64,000 bases of DNA from Caldilineaceae bacterium SB0661_bin_34 (lineage in GTDB: Bacteria > Chloroflexota > Anaerolineae > Caldilineales > Caldilineaceae), in NCBI GenBank assembly GCA_009841145.1, contig VXMJ01000017.1, positions 1 to 64,000 of the forward strand, given 5' to 3'. A program made the position numbers and the translations under genes. A model generated the notes under the pieces. The model ran no database searches, had not been told where the DNA came from, and saw only the letters and a list, made by a program, of their open reading frames with translations. Position 1 is the first letter of the stretch; every line of letters starts with the position of its first letter. Shown one piece after another: positions 32,953 to 41,530 of the stretch.

Positions 32953-34956
32953 TCAGACGGTCCCCGATGCTCGGCGCCGACGCACCTGGCGAATTTTGAA
33001 CGAGGCCGCGGGGTGTGGCAGGGGCATCTGTTTGATGTCAATGGGCCGGTGGGGCCGCTCGAGTACAAGCTCGGTCTCGCGGACAATGGTCGCCATTGTG
33101 ACCGCGATCTGCACCTCGGCAAACCCGCTGCCCAAACAGCGATGTCTGCCCACGCCAAAAGGCGCAAAGGCTCCCGGTTTCCGATGCTCCGCCCTCCCCC
33201 TCTGGTAGCGGTCGATATCGAAGCGCTCCGGATGTGGAAAGCATGCCGGCAAGTGGTGCGCCACGGTGTTGCCGATGATGACCTGTGCCCCGGCCGGTAC
33301 CAGGTAGCCACCAAATTCAAAGGAGTTGGACACGGTACGCGTCAATCCGGGAATGATCGGATACATGCGCAGCGTCTCAAGGGCGATGCGGTGGGTGACA
33401 TCAAGTTCGGATAGACCCTGTGCCGTCGGTGTGCCCCGATCGAACAGAGCATCGACCTCCGCTGTCATCCGGGCCAGCAACTCCGGGTGCTTCAGAAGCA
33501 CATGGAGCATGAACGCGCAGACACTGGCCGAAGTATCCAACCCCGCGAAATAGGAACCCAGGAAAGCCACCGGCAAGTCGGTCTCGGGCAGAAACTGCGG
33601 ATCGGTCCTATGCAGCTCGAGGAGGTCATCGATGAAGTCCGAATGCCGGTGCCGCCGATTCTCCGGCTGATGCGCCACCAGAAGCGCGGCGTACAACTCC
33701 ATCACCCGTCTGCGCGCCTGCCGGAAGCGCGGCCAATGCATCATGAGCTTCGGCCATTGGTGTACAACCTGGATTTTGAGAAGGGTTTCGAGAAAGACTG
33801 TCAGATCGTTGATGTAGGGCTGTGGCGACAGACTGGTCAGGAGCAGTCCGATCTGTTCGGCGACGATTCTCTGGAGGGCTGGAAAACCACTCATGGCTTG
33901 GTCCATGGGCCAGGTGTCGATCGCGCGCCGGGTGATGTCAATGACATCGTCCAGCCGGTTCTGGATCACCTTGGAGGAATAGCCTGCCGCCTGCACCTTG
34001 CGCATGCGCATGTGCTCGGGACCATCCATGCTCATCACCGTGCGGCCGCTTCCAGTAGCCGCATCGAAATCCCGCCACAACTCGTTTGAGCGCAAGTGCA
34101 CATGTTCGGCCTTGGTCACGAAAACATTCGCTTCGGGACCCGCCAAGACGATAAAGCGACGGTTGAAGGCCTTGATGCGGAAAATGGGACCGTGCCGTTG
34201 GTATTGGCGGGTGAGGAAAATCCGCAAGTCGCGGCTCATGGCGAAAGCGTGGCCGGCGATGGGCCAACCCGCAACACATGGGATTTGCTGGTGAGGGCGG
34301 GCGGACTTTCGGGACCGGGCAGACGGGGTGTGCTGCCGGAGGGCCGCGGCCACCGTCCGGCCTATCAAATCAAGTCGGGCAACCTGATCGATCCGATCCC
34401 GAACCTGGGCCCGTTCTTCCCCGGAGAGCAGGCTGTCAAATACGCCGCAGGAGGCCGCCAGACTGACGATCAGGGCATCGCGCGGATCCGGGATATCCTG
34501 GCTGAAAAGCACTCTCATGATACGGACATGGACATCTTCCATGTCCGTTCCGTCTACGGACGGGTAGCGACGAATGCGGGAAACCAGGCGCGAGAAAAAG
34601 ACAGGGCCATGGCCTTCGGTTTCCAGGATGCCGCGGGCGGCCAGCCGGTTGATCGCCCTTTGACGGATTTGCTCACCCCGCTCTGCCGTGCGGGCGATCC
34701 AATATGCAGTGTCGTGTGTGTCGGTTGCGTTCGCAATGTCCGCCAGCGTGGGGTCGAGAAAGTCGTCTCCCAAGGGTATCGGGTTGACCAGGATAAGTTG
34801 CTGCAAATCCGTGTCGATTCGGTCTTCCATGGCCAAATCCATCAGCACCGCACCGGCGATGACGATATCCCGGGTATGCGCGGGGAGCGAAACCCGGATG
34901 TTCCCTTGCTCCGTATCCAGAATGAGAAGCAGGATCTCTTCCGTAATTCTCAGCAT
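32953..34956 (-). CDS. GPP34 (GOLPH3-like) domain fused to cytochrome P450
   Basis: A 667-residue fusion. The start MLRITEEILLLILD (ATG at 34956, AAAGAG nine bases upstream) is the normal beginning of bacterial GPP34 proteins. Residues 1-208 give a complete GPP34 domain: AGAVLMDLAMEDRI, NPIPLGDDFLDPTLADI, IRQRAINRLAARGIL, DPRDALIVSLAASCGV. A short linker leads to a full P450 (about 225-655) with I-helix AGLDTS (471-476), ETLR (527-530) and heme loop FGVGRHRCLG with Cys607. GOLPH3 in eukaryotes binds PI4P membranes and retains Golgi enzymes; here the domain may tether the P450 to a membrane or recruit partners. The Trp of the GOLPH3 PI4P site is not evident. No redox partner gene is nearby. 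Confidence 0.9.
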   Translation of the reverse strand: MLRITEEILLLILDTEQGNIRVSLPAHTRDIVIAGAVLMDLAMEDRIDTDLQQLILVNPIPLGDDFLDPTLADIANATDTHDTAYWIARTAERGEQIRQRAINRLAARGILETEGHGPVFFSRLVSRIRRYPSVDGTDMEDVHVRIMRVLFSQDIPDPRDALIVSLAASCGVFDSLLSGEERAQVRDRIDQVARLDLIGRTVAAALRQHTPSARSRKSARPHQQIPCVAGWPIAGHAFAMSRDLRIFLTRQYQRHGPIFRIKAFNRRFIVLAGPEANVFVTKAEHVHLRSNELWRDFDAATGSGRTVMSMDGPEHMRMRKVQAAGYSSKVIQNRLDDVIDITRRAIDTWPMDQAMSGFPALQRIVAEQIGLLLTSLSPQPYINDLTVFLETLLKIQVVHQWPKLMMHWPRFRQARRRVMELYAALLVAHQPENRRHRHSDFIDDLLELHRTDPQFLPETDLPVAFLGSYFAGLDTSASVCAFMLHVLLKHPELLARMTAEVDALFDRGTPTAQGLSELDVTHRIALETLRMYPIIPGLTRTVSNSFEFGGYLVPAGAQVIIGNTVAHHLPACFPHPERFDIDRYQRGRAEHRKPGAFAPFGVGRHRCLGSGFAEVQIAVTMATIVRETELVLERPHRPIDIKQMPLPHPAASFKIRQVRRRRASGTV

Positions 34957-35204
34957 GCACTCATACTCTTTGCCGCAAGCAGTGTCCATCGGCACCGGTG
35001 TTTGCCGCCCATCGTCGTTTCAACCAACGCGTGCGACCCGGCACCGCACATCCCGCACGATCGGCCAGGGAAGGCACCTGCCGTTCCATTGGACCGCGCC
35101 TCGATGAACCGTCAACCAGCGGCGTGACGTACGCTCCCCGGATTGAACGCGTTGCCACCGGCGAAACGGGGCGGACAGTGGGACTTGAGAAGATGCATCA
35201 TCCA

Positions 35205-37121
35205 CTACAGCGACACTGCCGTGCCAATGCCCAGTTCCCTGGCCCGGGCATGGACCAGATCGGCGGAAACCGTGTCCTGGACGGCCAGGCCGACCGACTT
35301 GAAGAACGTAGTCTCTTGGGCGGACGTGCGTCCGGAACAGCGACCCGTGAGCAGGTCACCGAGCGAACCGACAACATGGTCCTCCGTGATGGTTCCGTCG
35401 GCCAGTGGGATCAGCAGGTCGCCGGCTTCCTCCATCATGGCTTCCCGGTCGTCCACATACACCTTCGCGCGTGCGACGGTGGCCGCCGGCACCTCCCGGC
35501 GATCCGGCTGAAACACGCCGACGGCATTGACATGGACCCCTTCCTCCAGATCGCCGTCCGCGAAGACCGGCGTCGCGGAGGTGGTCGCGCAGCATACTAT
35601 GTCGCTGTCCGCCAGCGCCTCGCGCGCAGAGGTCGCGGCCTGATACTCAATGCCATCGGGCAGTTGGCCCCGCAGGTCCTCGATCATCCGCGCCACGTTG
35701 GCCGGGGTCGGGGAGTAGACACTGATCCTTTCGAGACGGCGTACCTCGCTGACGGCCGCCGCCTGGGTCCGCGCCTGCACGCCCGCGCCCAACACGGCTA
35801 GCCGACCGGCTCCGGCAGGAGCCAGCAAATCGGTGGCCAGCCCCGCCACGGCTCCCGTGCGAATGGCCGTCAAGGCACCGCCGTCCATGCCGGCCAACAC
35901 CTTCCCGGTGGCCGCATCCACCAGGAGCACCAGCCCGTGGATTACCGGTTCGCCGCGCGCGGCATTGTCCGGGTAGACGGACACCACCTTGACCGACGTG
36001 TGTCCTGCAGCGGTGTCGTCCCGCATCCAGGCCGGCATCACGAGCGAGATCCCGGCCGTGCCGGGCGGATTGATCTGGGAGCGCACCGGCTGCACGACTT
36101 GGCCGCGGGCCAAAGCCTCAAATGCCGTGCGCATGCCGCCGACCGCCTTGTTCATGGGCAGGCAACGAACCACCTCGTCTCCCGACAGCATCAGGATCGA
36201 GTCGCCTTGTTGGAATTGGGACATGTCATCATCCTTTGGTGCTGCATCGGGATCGGATCTGCGCGGACTTCCCGGGGCAACCTGTACCCGGATCCCCCTT
36301 GCGCGTTCCGTACCGGCGGCGCGTTTGACGGCATCGCTGCCACGTGGTGCCAGGCCGGAATGCAGATCGAGATCGGCCCTGTCAAGCAACTGGCCAACCC
36401 GGCCAACCGTGGTGCCAAGCTCACGGGCCAACGACTGCCGGGACCATTGTGCGCTGCCGTCCGCCGGCGCCTCCGACAGCTTGAGCAATAGGCGTTCCAA
36501 ATCCGGACCGGCGTCCTTGCGCGGCCGGCCTGACCGAGGCCTGTCGGTCAGGCCGCCGATTCCCTCCTCCAGGTATCGGCGGCACCAGTGCAGGACCCTG
36601 GGGCTGGCCATATCCAGCCGTTCGCCGATTGCCGGTGCATTCAGGCCCCGATGGGCCAGAAGTACCGCCCGCGCCCGTTGGGCCAGCCGGTTTTCGATCC
36701 GCGGCTGCTGTACCAGTTTCCGAAGTTCCAGGACCTGCTCGTCGGTCAGGTCCACATCCCGGACCGCGCCTCGCTGACCTTGCAGTTCCTGATTGGACCC
36801 CGAGGCCTGTCGCAAGTCCCTAAGTTGCGGTCGCCGCCCCGACTGTCCCGCATTCAGACGGCGCATCAGGATGCCATCGAAGCCGAAATCGGCAAACCGT
36901 CGACGCCACACGCTGACCTGACTGGCTGAAATACCCAGTTGGCCGGCGATGTCTCCGGTGGTGCGGCCGTCCGCGGCCATCAGGATCGCCAGATACCTGC
37001 GCCTCATCGCCTCGCCGGTGGCCGGATTGTTGAGCAGCGCCTCCAGTTGCGCGCGTTCGGACGCGGACAACTCCACGCGGATGGGCGGGCGTCCAATGTG
37101 GGAATTGGATGGGCGGGTCAT
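35205..37121 (-). CDS. Tandem HTH (IS630-type) fused to ornithine cyclodeaminase/mu-crystallin-family enzyme
   Basis: One uninterrupted 638-codon frame. Residues 1-110 and about 120-215 are two homeodomain-like modules of the IS630 transposase N-terminus (for example YLAILMAADGRTTGDIAGQL and LTDRPRSGRPRKD), without a DDE domain. After a basic linker, residue 300 is the Met of a complete 339-residue cyclodeaminase: SVKVVSVYP, the NAD(P) loop LGAGVQARTQ and HVNAVGVFQPDRREV. The family includes ornithine cyclodeaminase, ketimine reductases and alanine dehydrogenase-like enzymes. A good ribosome-binding site precedes Met300, so a stand-alone enzyme (35205-36224) may also be made. It may be an enzyme-regulator fusion or a gene fusion from a decayed transposase. 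Confidence 0.78.
   Translation of the reverse strand: MTRPSNSHIGRPPIRVELSASERAQLEALLNNPATGEAMRRRYLAILMAADGRTTGDIAGQLGISASQVSVWRRRFADFGFDGILMRRLNAGQSGRRPQLRDLRQASGSNQELQGQRGAVRDVDLTDEQVLELRKLVQQPRIENRLAQRARAVLLAHRGLNAPAIGERLDMASPRVLHWCRRYLEEGIGGLTDRPRSGRPRKDAGPDLERLLLKLSEAPADGSAQWSRQSLARELGTTVGRVGQLLDRADLDLHSGLAPRGSDAVKRAAGTERARGIRVQVAPGSPRRSDPDAAPKDDDMSQFQQGDSILMLSGDEVVRCLPMNKAVGGMRTAFEALARGQVVQPVRSQINPPGTAGISLVMPAWMRDDTAAGHTSVKVVSVYPDNAARGEPVIHGLVLLVDAATGKVLAGMDGGALTAIRTGAVAGLATDLLAPAGAGRLAVLGAGVQARTQAAAVSEVRRLERISVYSPTPANVARMIEDLRGQLPDGIEYQAATSAREALADSDIVCCATTSATPVFADGDLEEGVHVNAVGVFQPDRREVPAATVARAKVYVDDREAMMEEAGDLLIPLADGTITEDHVVGSLGDLLTGRCSGRTSAQETTFFKSVGLAVQDTVSADLVHARARELGIGTAVSL
36232..36236 (-). 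promoter_or_regulatory. Internal ribosome-binding site for the cyclodeaminase part
   Basis: AAGGA on the minus strand lies seven bases before the ATG at 36224, inside the fusion frame. It supports an independent start giving a normal-length cyclodeaminase of 339 residues (35205-36224), besides or instead of the fused form. Confidence 0.55.
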
Positions 37122-37535
37122 GTCTCGGGTTTTGTTTTGTCTGTGGACTTTCCAAGTGTGTACCGGCCCGTGCGCGGCGGTGGCAGGAGCGACGGCACCC
37201 CCCGAAGCCATCCGGAACAGTCTGCCGTGTCCATCCGCTGCACCGGGACGGTCCATGCTGCACAACCGCGGCGAGGCTGAATCCACAGTCCCTGGCCACC
37301 GACATGGGCCGTGGCCGGATTGAATTCGTGCGCGGAGGGGATCAGCATACACAATTGAAACCGCGGGCCATCGACGCATGCGCGGATGGTGATTTACCAA
37401 GTGGCCGCGGGACATGCACGTCCGCACCCCCCTTGGTTGCCTGCCGACGGTGGACCCGTCCTGTAGGATTCCTTCCGCTCGTCCGCCCCCTGGTGGTGCA
37501 GGACTTCCACAAAGCAGCTTCAAGGCAGGTAAAAC
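37122..37535. other. Intergenic region between divergent HTH-cyclodeaminase and SDR genes
   Basis: About 414 bp without a recognisable gene. It should contain the divergent promoters, but I see no strong box. Confidence 0.4.
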
Positions 37536-38315
37536 ATGACGCTCACAGGCCGCAATGCTCTCATCACCGGCGCCACCAAGGGCATCGGACGCGCCATTGC
37601 CCTGGCCATGGCGGAAGCCGGCGCCAACATCGCAGCGACAGGACGCAACGAGGAAGAGTTGGCCAGCCTGCAGAGCGAAGTCACGCGGATGGGTCCCGCC
37701 TGTCATACCCGGGCCGTGGACTTGTCGCTCGAGGATGCCGCGGCCACCGTGTTCGAGTTTGCCAAGTCCACCTGCGGGAACATCCACGTCCTCGTCAACA
37801 ACGCGGGCATCGGCTCCAGCCAGCAGCCAATGCTGGTATCGGAATACGACGACACGTTTTGGCACCTGATGATGCACGTCAACCTGACCGTCCCCTACCA
37901 GCTCGTGCGCATGGTGTTGCCGGAAATGATCGAACGCCGACACGGACGCATCATCAACGTGTCTTCCATCAACGGCAAGGTGCCGTCCTCCTTCGGCGTG
38001 GCCTACACCGCCAGCAAGCATGGGCTGCTTGGGGTGACCAAGACGGTTGCCCTCGAGAACGTGGTGCACGGCATCACGTCCAATGCCATCTGCCCCGGAC
38101 CGGTCGTGTCCAAGTTGAACAATGCCCGCATCCAATTCGACGCGGACCGCCTGGGTCGCAGTTTCGAGGAGCAGGAGGAAACCATGACCGGCCACGGCCG
38201 GCGGATGGTGCCGGAGGAAATCGCACCCCTGGCCGTCTTCCTGGCCGGCGACGGCGCGGCCATGATCAACGGCCAGTCGCTGAACGTGGACGCCGGCAAC
38301 GTGATGGCAGCCTAA
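37536..38315 (+). CDS. Short-chain dehydrogenase/reductase
   Basis: A 259-residue classical SDR. The cofactor loop is TGATKGIG, the structural NNAG is present, catalytic Ser lies in NVSSINGKV, and the YTASK motif supplies Tyr and Lys. The C-terminal SLNVDAGNVMAA is the usual end. These enzymes interconvert hydroxyl and keto groups with NAD(P)H; a sugar or hydroxy-acid substrate is likely from the setting but not proven. The ATG follows AGGCAGGT at a normal distance. It ends ten bases before the convergent stop of a Gfo/Idh/MocA gene. Confidence 0.93.
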   Translation: MTLTGRNALITGATKGIGRAIALAMAEAGANIAATGRNEEELASLQSEVTRMGPACHTRAVDLSLEDAAATVFEFAKSTCGNIHVLVNNAGIGSSQQPMLVSEYDDTFWHLMMHVNLTVPYQLVRMVLPEMIERRHGRIINVSSINGKVPSSFGVAYTASKHGLLGVTKTVALENVVHGITSNAICPGPVVSKLNNARIQFDADRLGRSFEEQEETMTGHGRRMVPEEIAPLAVFLAGDGAAMINGQSLNVDAGNVMAA

Positions 38316-38325
38316 CCAGGCTGTT

Positions 38326-39381
38326 TCAATCCTCCAGGGGCAGGCTGATGCGCCGACCCTCCTGTGCGGACCGGTAGGCCGCCAGAACCATTTCCACCGA
38401 AACCCGTCCCTCTTCCGCCGTGATGGTTTCGTCCGTTCGACCCAGCACGTAGTCCACGAAGGGCCGGGGCACGTTGCCGATGCGCGCCCCGTGCGTGTCG
38501 GGAATGTCCATGGGAATCTCGGTCCAGGCCTTGTCTCCCTGTCGGATGTAGCGCAGGGCGCAGGCGTCGGCAGGCCGCGGCGCGGAGGTCGAAGGACCAT
38601 CGTCGTAGTCTTGGATGATGGTGCCTTCGTCCCCGTAGATTTCGGTGGTGTTGACCCCGGCCACCGTGGTCGAGGCGTTGAACAGGAACCCCATCTCGCC
38701 CTTGCCGAAGCGATAGACGGCGATGCCGGTATCGTCGGTGTCGATGGGCGTCACGATGCGATCAATTTCGGCCATCACCGACACCGGCTGTCCCAACAGC
38801 CAGTAGAACCAGTCCGCCGGATGGCTGGCATCGTCGAAGAACATGCCGATGTTGGCTTCCGGATCAAAGTGCCAGCGGCTGGGGCTGTTGACGAACTGCG
38901 GATTCAGCAGCACACCGATGCAGTGGCGGCGGCGCACCACGGAGACGTTGCCGACGACCCCTTCATCCAACAGCCGCTTGATAGCCTGGTTGGAGGGATC
39001 CTGGCGCATCTGGAAGGCCATGCTGAACTTGACACCGCTGTCGTTGACGGCCTTGATGATGCGGTCGCAGTCGGCCAGTGTCGTGGCCATGGGTTTTTGC
39101 AGCAGGATGTGCTTCCCGGCCGCAGCCGCCAATTCCACCATGTCGGCATGGCGGTTGGTTTCGATGCCGATCATCACCGCGTCAATGTCGGGATCCTCGA
39201 CCACGGCGGCCGCGCGGTCCCGAAACTCATGGCCGTAATTCGCCGCGGCGGCTTGGCCGCGCTCGCGATTGTCGTCCCAAGAGGCAACCACTTCGGCGTC
39301 GGGAAAGTCCCGCAACACTCCGCAGTAGGCGCCCACATGCCCGTGGGCATGGCTCAACACGCCCAACCGTACCTTGTCCAT
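38326..39381 (-). CDS. Gfo/Idh/MocA family oxidoreductase
   Basis: A 351-residue enzyme beginning MDKVRLGVLSHAHGHVG; an in-frame GTG 12 bases upstream is possible. The Rossmann domain covers about 1-125 with VMIGIETNRHADMV and LLQKPMATTLADCD, which holds the conserved Lys of the (E)KP motif. A C-terminal alpha/beta domain follows, with HPADWFYWLLG. The family oxidises or reduces sugars, inositols and related polyols with NAD(P). It is the last gene of a minus-strand run DapA-like, PhyH, Gfo, suggesting breakdown of a polyhydroxylated compound. Confidence 0.92.
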   Translation of the reverse strand: MDKVRLGVLSHAHGHVGAYCGVLRDFPDAEVVASWDDNRERGQAAAANYGHEFRDRAAAVVEDPDIDAVMIGIETNRHADMVELAAAAGKHILLQKPMATTLADCDRIIKAVNDSGVKFSMAFQMRQDPSNQAIKRLLDEGVVGNVSVVRRRHCIGVLLNPQFVNSPSRWHFDPEANIGMFFDDASHPADWFYWLLGQPVSVMAEIDRIVTPIDTDDTGIAVYRFGKGEMGFLFNASTTVAGVNTTEIYGDEGTIIQDYDDGPSTSAPRPADACALRYIRQGDKAWTEIPMDIPDTHGARIGNVPRPFVDYVLGRTDETITAEEGRVSVEMVLAAYRSAQEGRRISLPLED

Positions 39382-39414
39382 CACCTTCCCCACTGCCGAC
39401 TGGCTGTCCCGGTT

Positions 39415-40269
39415 CTAAACCGCGAACAACTTGTTGCGCAGGACCGTTTGGTTCTCGTAGATCGACCCGCCCTTGAGTGCCGGCGGAAGCGGCATGCGCA
39501 CTGGCACATCGGTCACCCGGGCCTCGTAGGTCGGATCCCCGCGCAGAATGTTGTCGTTGAAGCTGTCCCAGTCGGACACCCCCAGCAGCGGCCAGGCATC
39601 AATGGCGGCCATCTGGAACAGGAGCAGCCGACGGGGATGCGCCGAGACATTCTTGGCCGAGGCGTGGAGCGTGCGCACGTGGTGAAGTGAAATGCCGCCG
39701 GCATGGACCTCCATCAGCTCCGCCTTGTCGGCATCCGCCACTTCCTCGGTGACCGCTCCGGCAAAGTAGCCGTCCTGATGGTGATCAAGAATCGGCCCCC
39801 GGTGGGAGTCGGGAATGCACAGCATGCAGCCATTCTCCTCCAGCGTGTCGTCCATGCAAACCCCCACGGCCAGCAGGTCGTCGTTGGTATGGGGATAGAA
39901 GGCCCAGTCCTGGTGCCATTCGATGGGACTGCCAAAATGCGGCGACTTCATGTTGAGCTTGTCGCCGTTGGTGCGCACGCCGGGGCCGATCAACTCCTCC
40001 ACGATGTCCAGGATGCCGTCGTGGTTCATGATGTCCCGGTACACCTGATGCTGCTCAACCGGGGCCTTGAGGCGACGCAGGCGCGGTTCCTCGGGCGTGT
40101 GCTCCGGCTCCAGGTCGAACACGTCGGTGTGTTCGGTGACGGTGCGGGACTGCTCGACAAAGTAGTCCGTGACTTCGCGCAGGGCCAGCACCTCATCCAC
40201 GCTCAAGACATCCTCCACCACAAGGAAGCCCTTCTCCTCGTAGGTGTCCTTCTGTTGACGCGACAGCAT
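39415..40269 (-). CDS. Phytanoyl-CoA dioxygenase (PhyH) family protein
   Basis: A 284-residue Fe(II)/2-oxoglutarate-dependent oxygenase. The ATG at 40269 has AAGGAG nine bases upstream. The iron ligands are the His and Asp of IEWHQDWAF and a distal His in LHHVRTLHAS. The N-terminal YEEKGFLVVEDVLS is typical. Family members hydroxylate a wide range of small molecules, not only phytanoyl-CoA. It sits 33 bp upstream of the Gfo/Idh/MocA gene and downstream of a DapA-like lyase, in one transcription unit. Confidence 0.92.
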   Translation of the reverse strand: MLSRQQKDTYEEKGFLVVEDVLSVDEVLALREVTDYFVEQSRTVTEHTDVFDLEPEHTPEEPRLRRLKAPVEQHQVYRDIMNHDGILDIVEELIGPGVRTNGDKLNMKSPHFGSPIEWHQDWAFYPHTNDDLLAVGVCMDDTLEENGCMLCIPDSHRGPILDHHQDGYFAGAVTEEVADADKAELMEVHAGGISLHHVRTLHASAKNVSAHPRRLLLFQMAAIDAWPLLGVSDWDSFNDNILRGDPTYEARVTDVPVRMPLPPALKGGSIYENQTVLRNKLFAV

Positions 40270-40400
40270 GATGATCAACTCCTTGGACCTTTGGGCCTCG
40301 GCAGATTTCTGCCTGCATGGTGCATTACACGGTCGGAACGGAAATTATATGGCAGCAGCGGCGGCGACCCGTTGTCGGCCCCATCCAAACGTTTGCCCCG

Positions 40401-41294
40401 TCAGTCCACAGGCAACAGCAGATCGTCGATCCTTTCCAGAATTATGTCGAGTTCCTTGGCATCCTGCCCGTCGAGAGCGGGCAGACCGGTGCGGCGGGTA
40501 TACGCCGTCCCGATGATCCCCCTGCGCACCAGCAGTTCCTTGATCACGGACAGTCCGAGGCAGAAGCCAAGATTGATGAACGGAAGCAGACGGTTGTACA
40601 GGTCGCGGGCCGCAGCCTGCTCCCCGGCGTGGAAGAGATCCCAGATCCTGACATGCACGTCCACGATCTCGACCGAGGGCATGAACCCGTGGGCCCCGCG
40701 GTCCAGTTCCGACATCATCCACCGGCACCAGGCACCTCCGAACACCCCCTGACAGGCGTCGCCCAGCCCCTCGATTAGGGCTGAAATGTTGTGGGCGGAG
40801 GGTTCGTTCTCCTCCTTGACATAGGCCAAGTGCTCAATCCGCTGCAGCAGTTCCATGATGCGCGGAACCGGCAGGCCGGGGGGCGCGTCCTGAAGGAAGA
40901 CGGGTCGCCGGGCGGCATTGGAAATCGCTTCGTAGTAGCGGAAGACGTCATCCGGTCCCAGGACGCCGACATAGGGAGGCAGGGCAATGACGGCATCCGC
41001 CCCGTGCTCAACGGCATGGGCTGCGTATTCTGCTGCCGACTGCGCACTGGTCCCTGCCACGCCGGCCACAACGGGAATTTCGCCGTCTGCAGCCTTGAGC
41101 ACTCGTTCCAGGGCGGAACGGCGCTCGCCGTCGGTGAGCAACTGGAACTCGCTCGCCAGGACGGGGTACACCAACCCATGGGCCCCTGCTTGCCGACAGA
41201 AGTCCACCTGTCTGGCCAGACTGGATTCGTCCACCATCCCCTGATCATCGAACGGGGTTTGGACCACCGGAAAGATGCCCCTGAAACCAGCCAT
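40401..41294 (-). CDS. DapA/NanA-family lyase or dehydratase
   Basis: A 297-residue TIM-barrel class I aldolase/lyase. The Schiff-base Lys160 is in HLAYVKEEN. The usual Tyr motif YNxP is replaced by LQDAPPG, so it is not a dihydrodipicolinate synthase; variants with QDAP are among family members acting on keto-deoxy sugar acids. AAGAGG precedes the ATG. An intact IS607 element ends only about 29 bp upstream of this start and separates it from the rest of a same-strand catabolic cluster, so its expression may now depend on a promoter at the IS boundary. Confidence 0.9.
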   Translation of the reverse strand: MAGFRGIFPVVQTPFDDQGMVDESSLARQVDFCRQAGAHGLVYPVLASEFQLLTDGERRSALERVLKAADGEIPVVAGVAGTSAQSAAEYAAHAVEHGADAVIALPPYVGVLGPDDVFRYYEAISNAARRPVFLQDAPPGLPVPRIMELLQRIEHLAYVKEENEPSAHNISALIEGLGDACQGVFGGAWCRWMMSELDRGAHGFMPSVEIVDVHVRIWDLFHAGEQAAARDLYNRLLPFINLGFCLGLSVIKELLVRRGIIGTAYTRRTGLPALDGQDAKELDIILERIDDLLLPVD

Positions 41295-41322
41295 GCTGCC
41301 TCTTGATCAGATGTTGGTGAAT

Positions 41323-41530
41323 CCGGTCTCCAGAACCTACGCTACCCTGTCAAGGTCCGGGATAATCGAACCATGATGGCTGGCTGTCTGGTAGACGCTT
41401 CACGGACCGTGCGCGTACCTCACGGCAGTGCGACTTACGGGTCTCCACGTCCCTTTCTTCGCCGGCGGACCTCGCCGGCCCGGGGAGCGCGTTCAGGGTT
41501 CGGGCCGGCTCCGTGTGACCCGTGTACGCC
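41323..41530 (-). ncRNA. Probable omega (reRNA) RNA of TnpB, overlapping the tnpB 3' end
   Basis: The 3' end of tnpB and the following bases to the right end are highly conserved with the tnpB-less copy at 48 kb, including GGAGACC, AAGGGACGTGGAGACC and GCGTCTACCAGACAG on the minus strand. Conservation outside the protein, at the place where TnpB guide RNAs lie, suggests the scaffold. The guide would be the flanking DNA just below 41323. Exact ends are unknown. Confidence 0.5.

Noticed and set aside
37122-38600. Upstream extension of the HTH-cyclodeaminase frame
   Set aside because: It runs opposite to a clear SDR gene and has no conserved motif; the ATG at 37121 starts the recognisable HTH.
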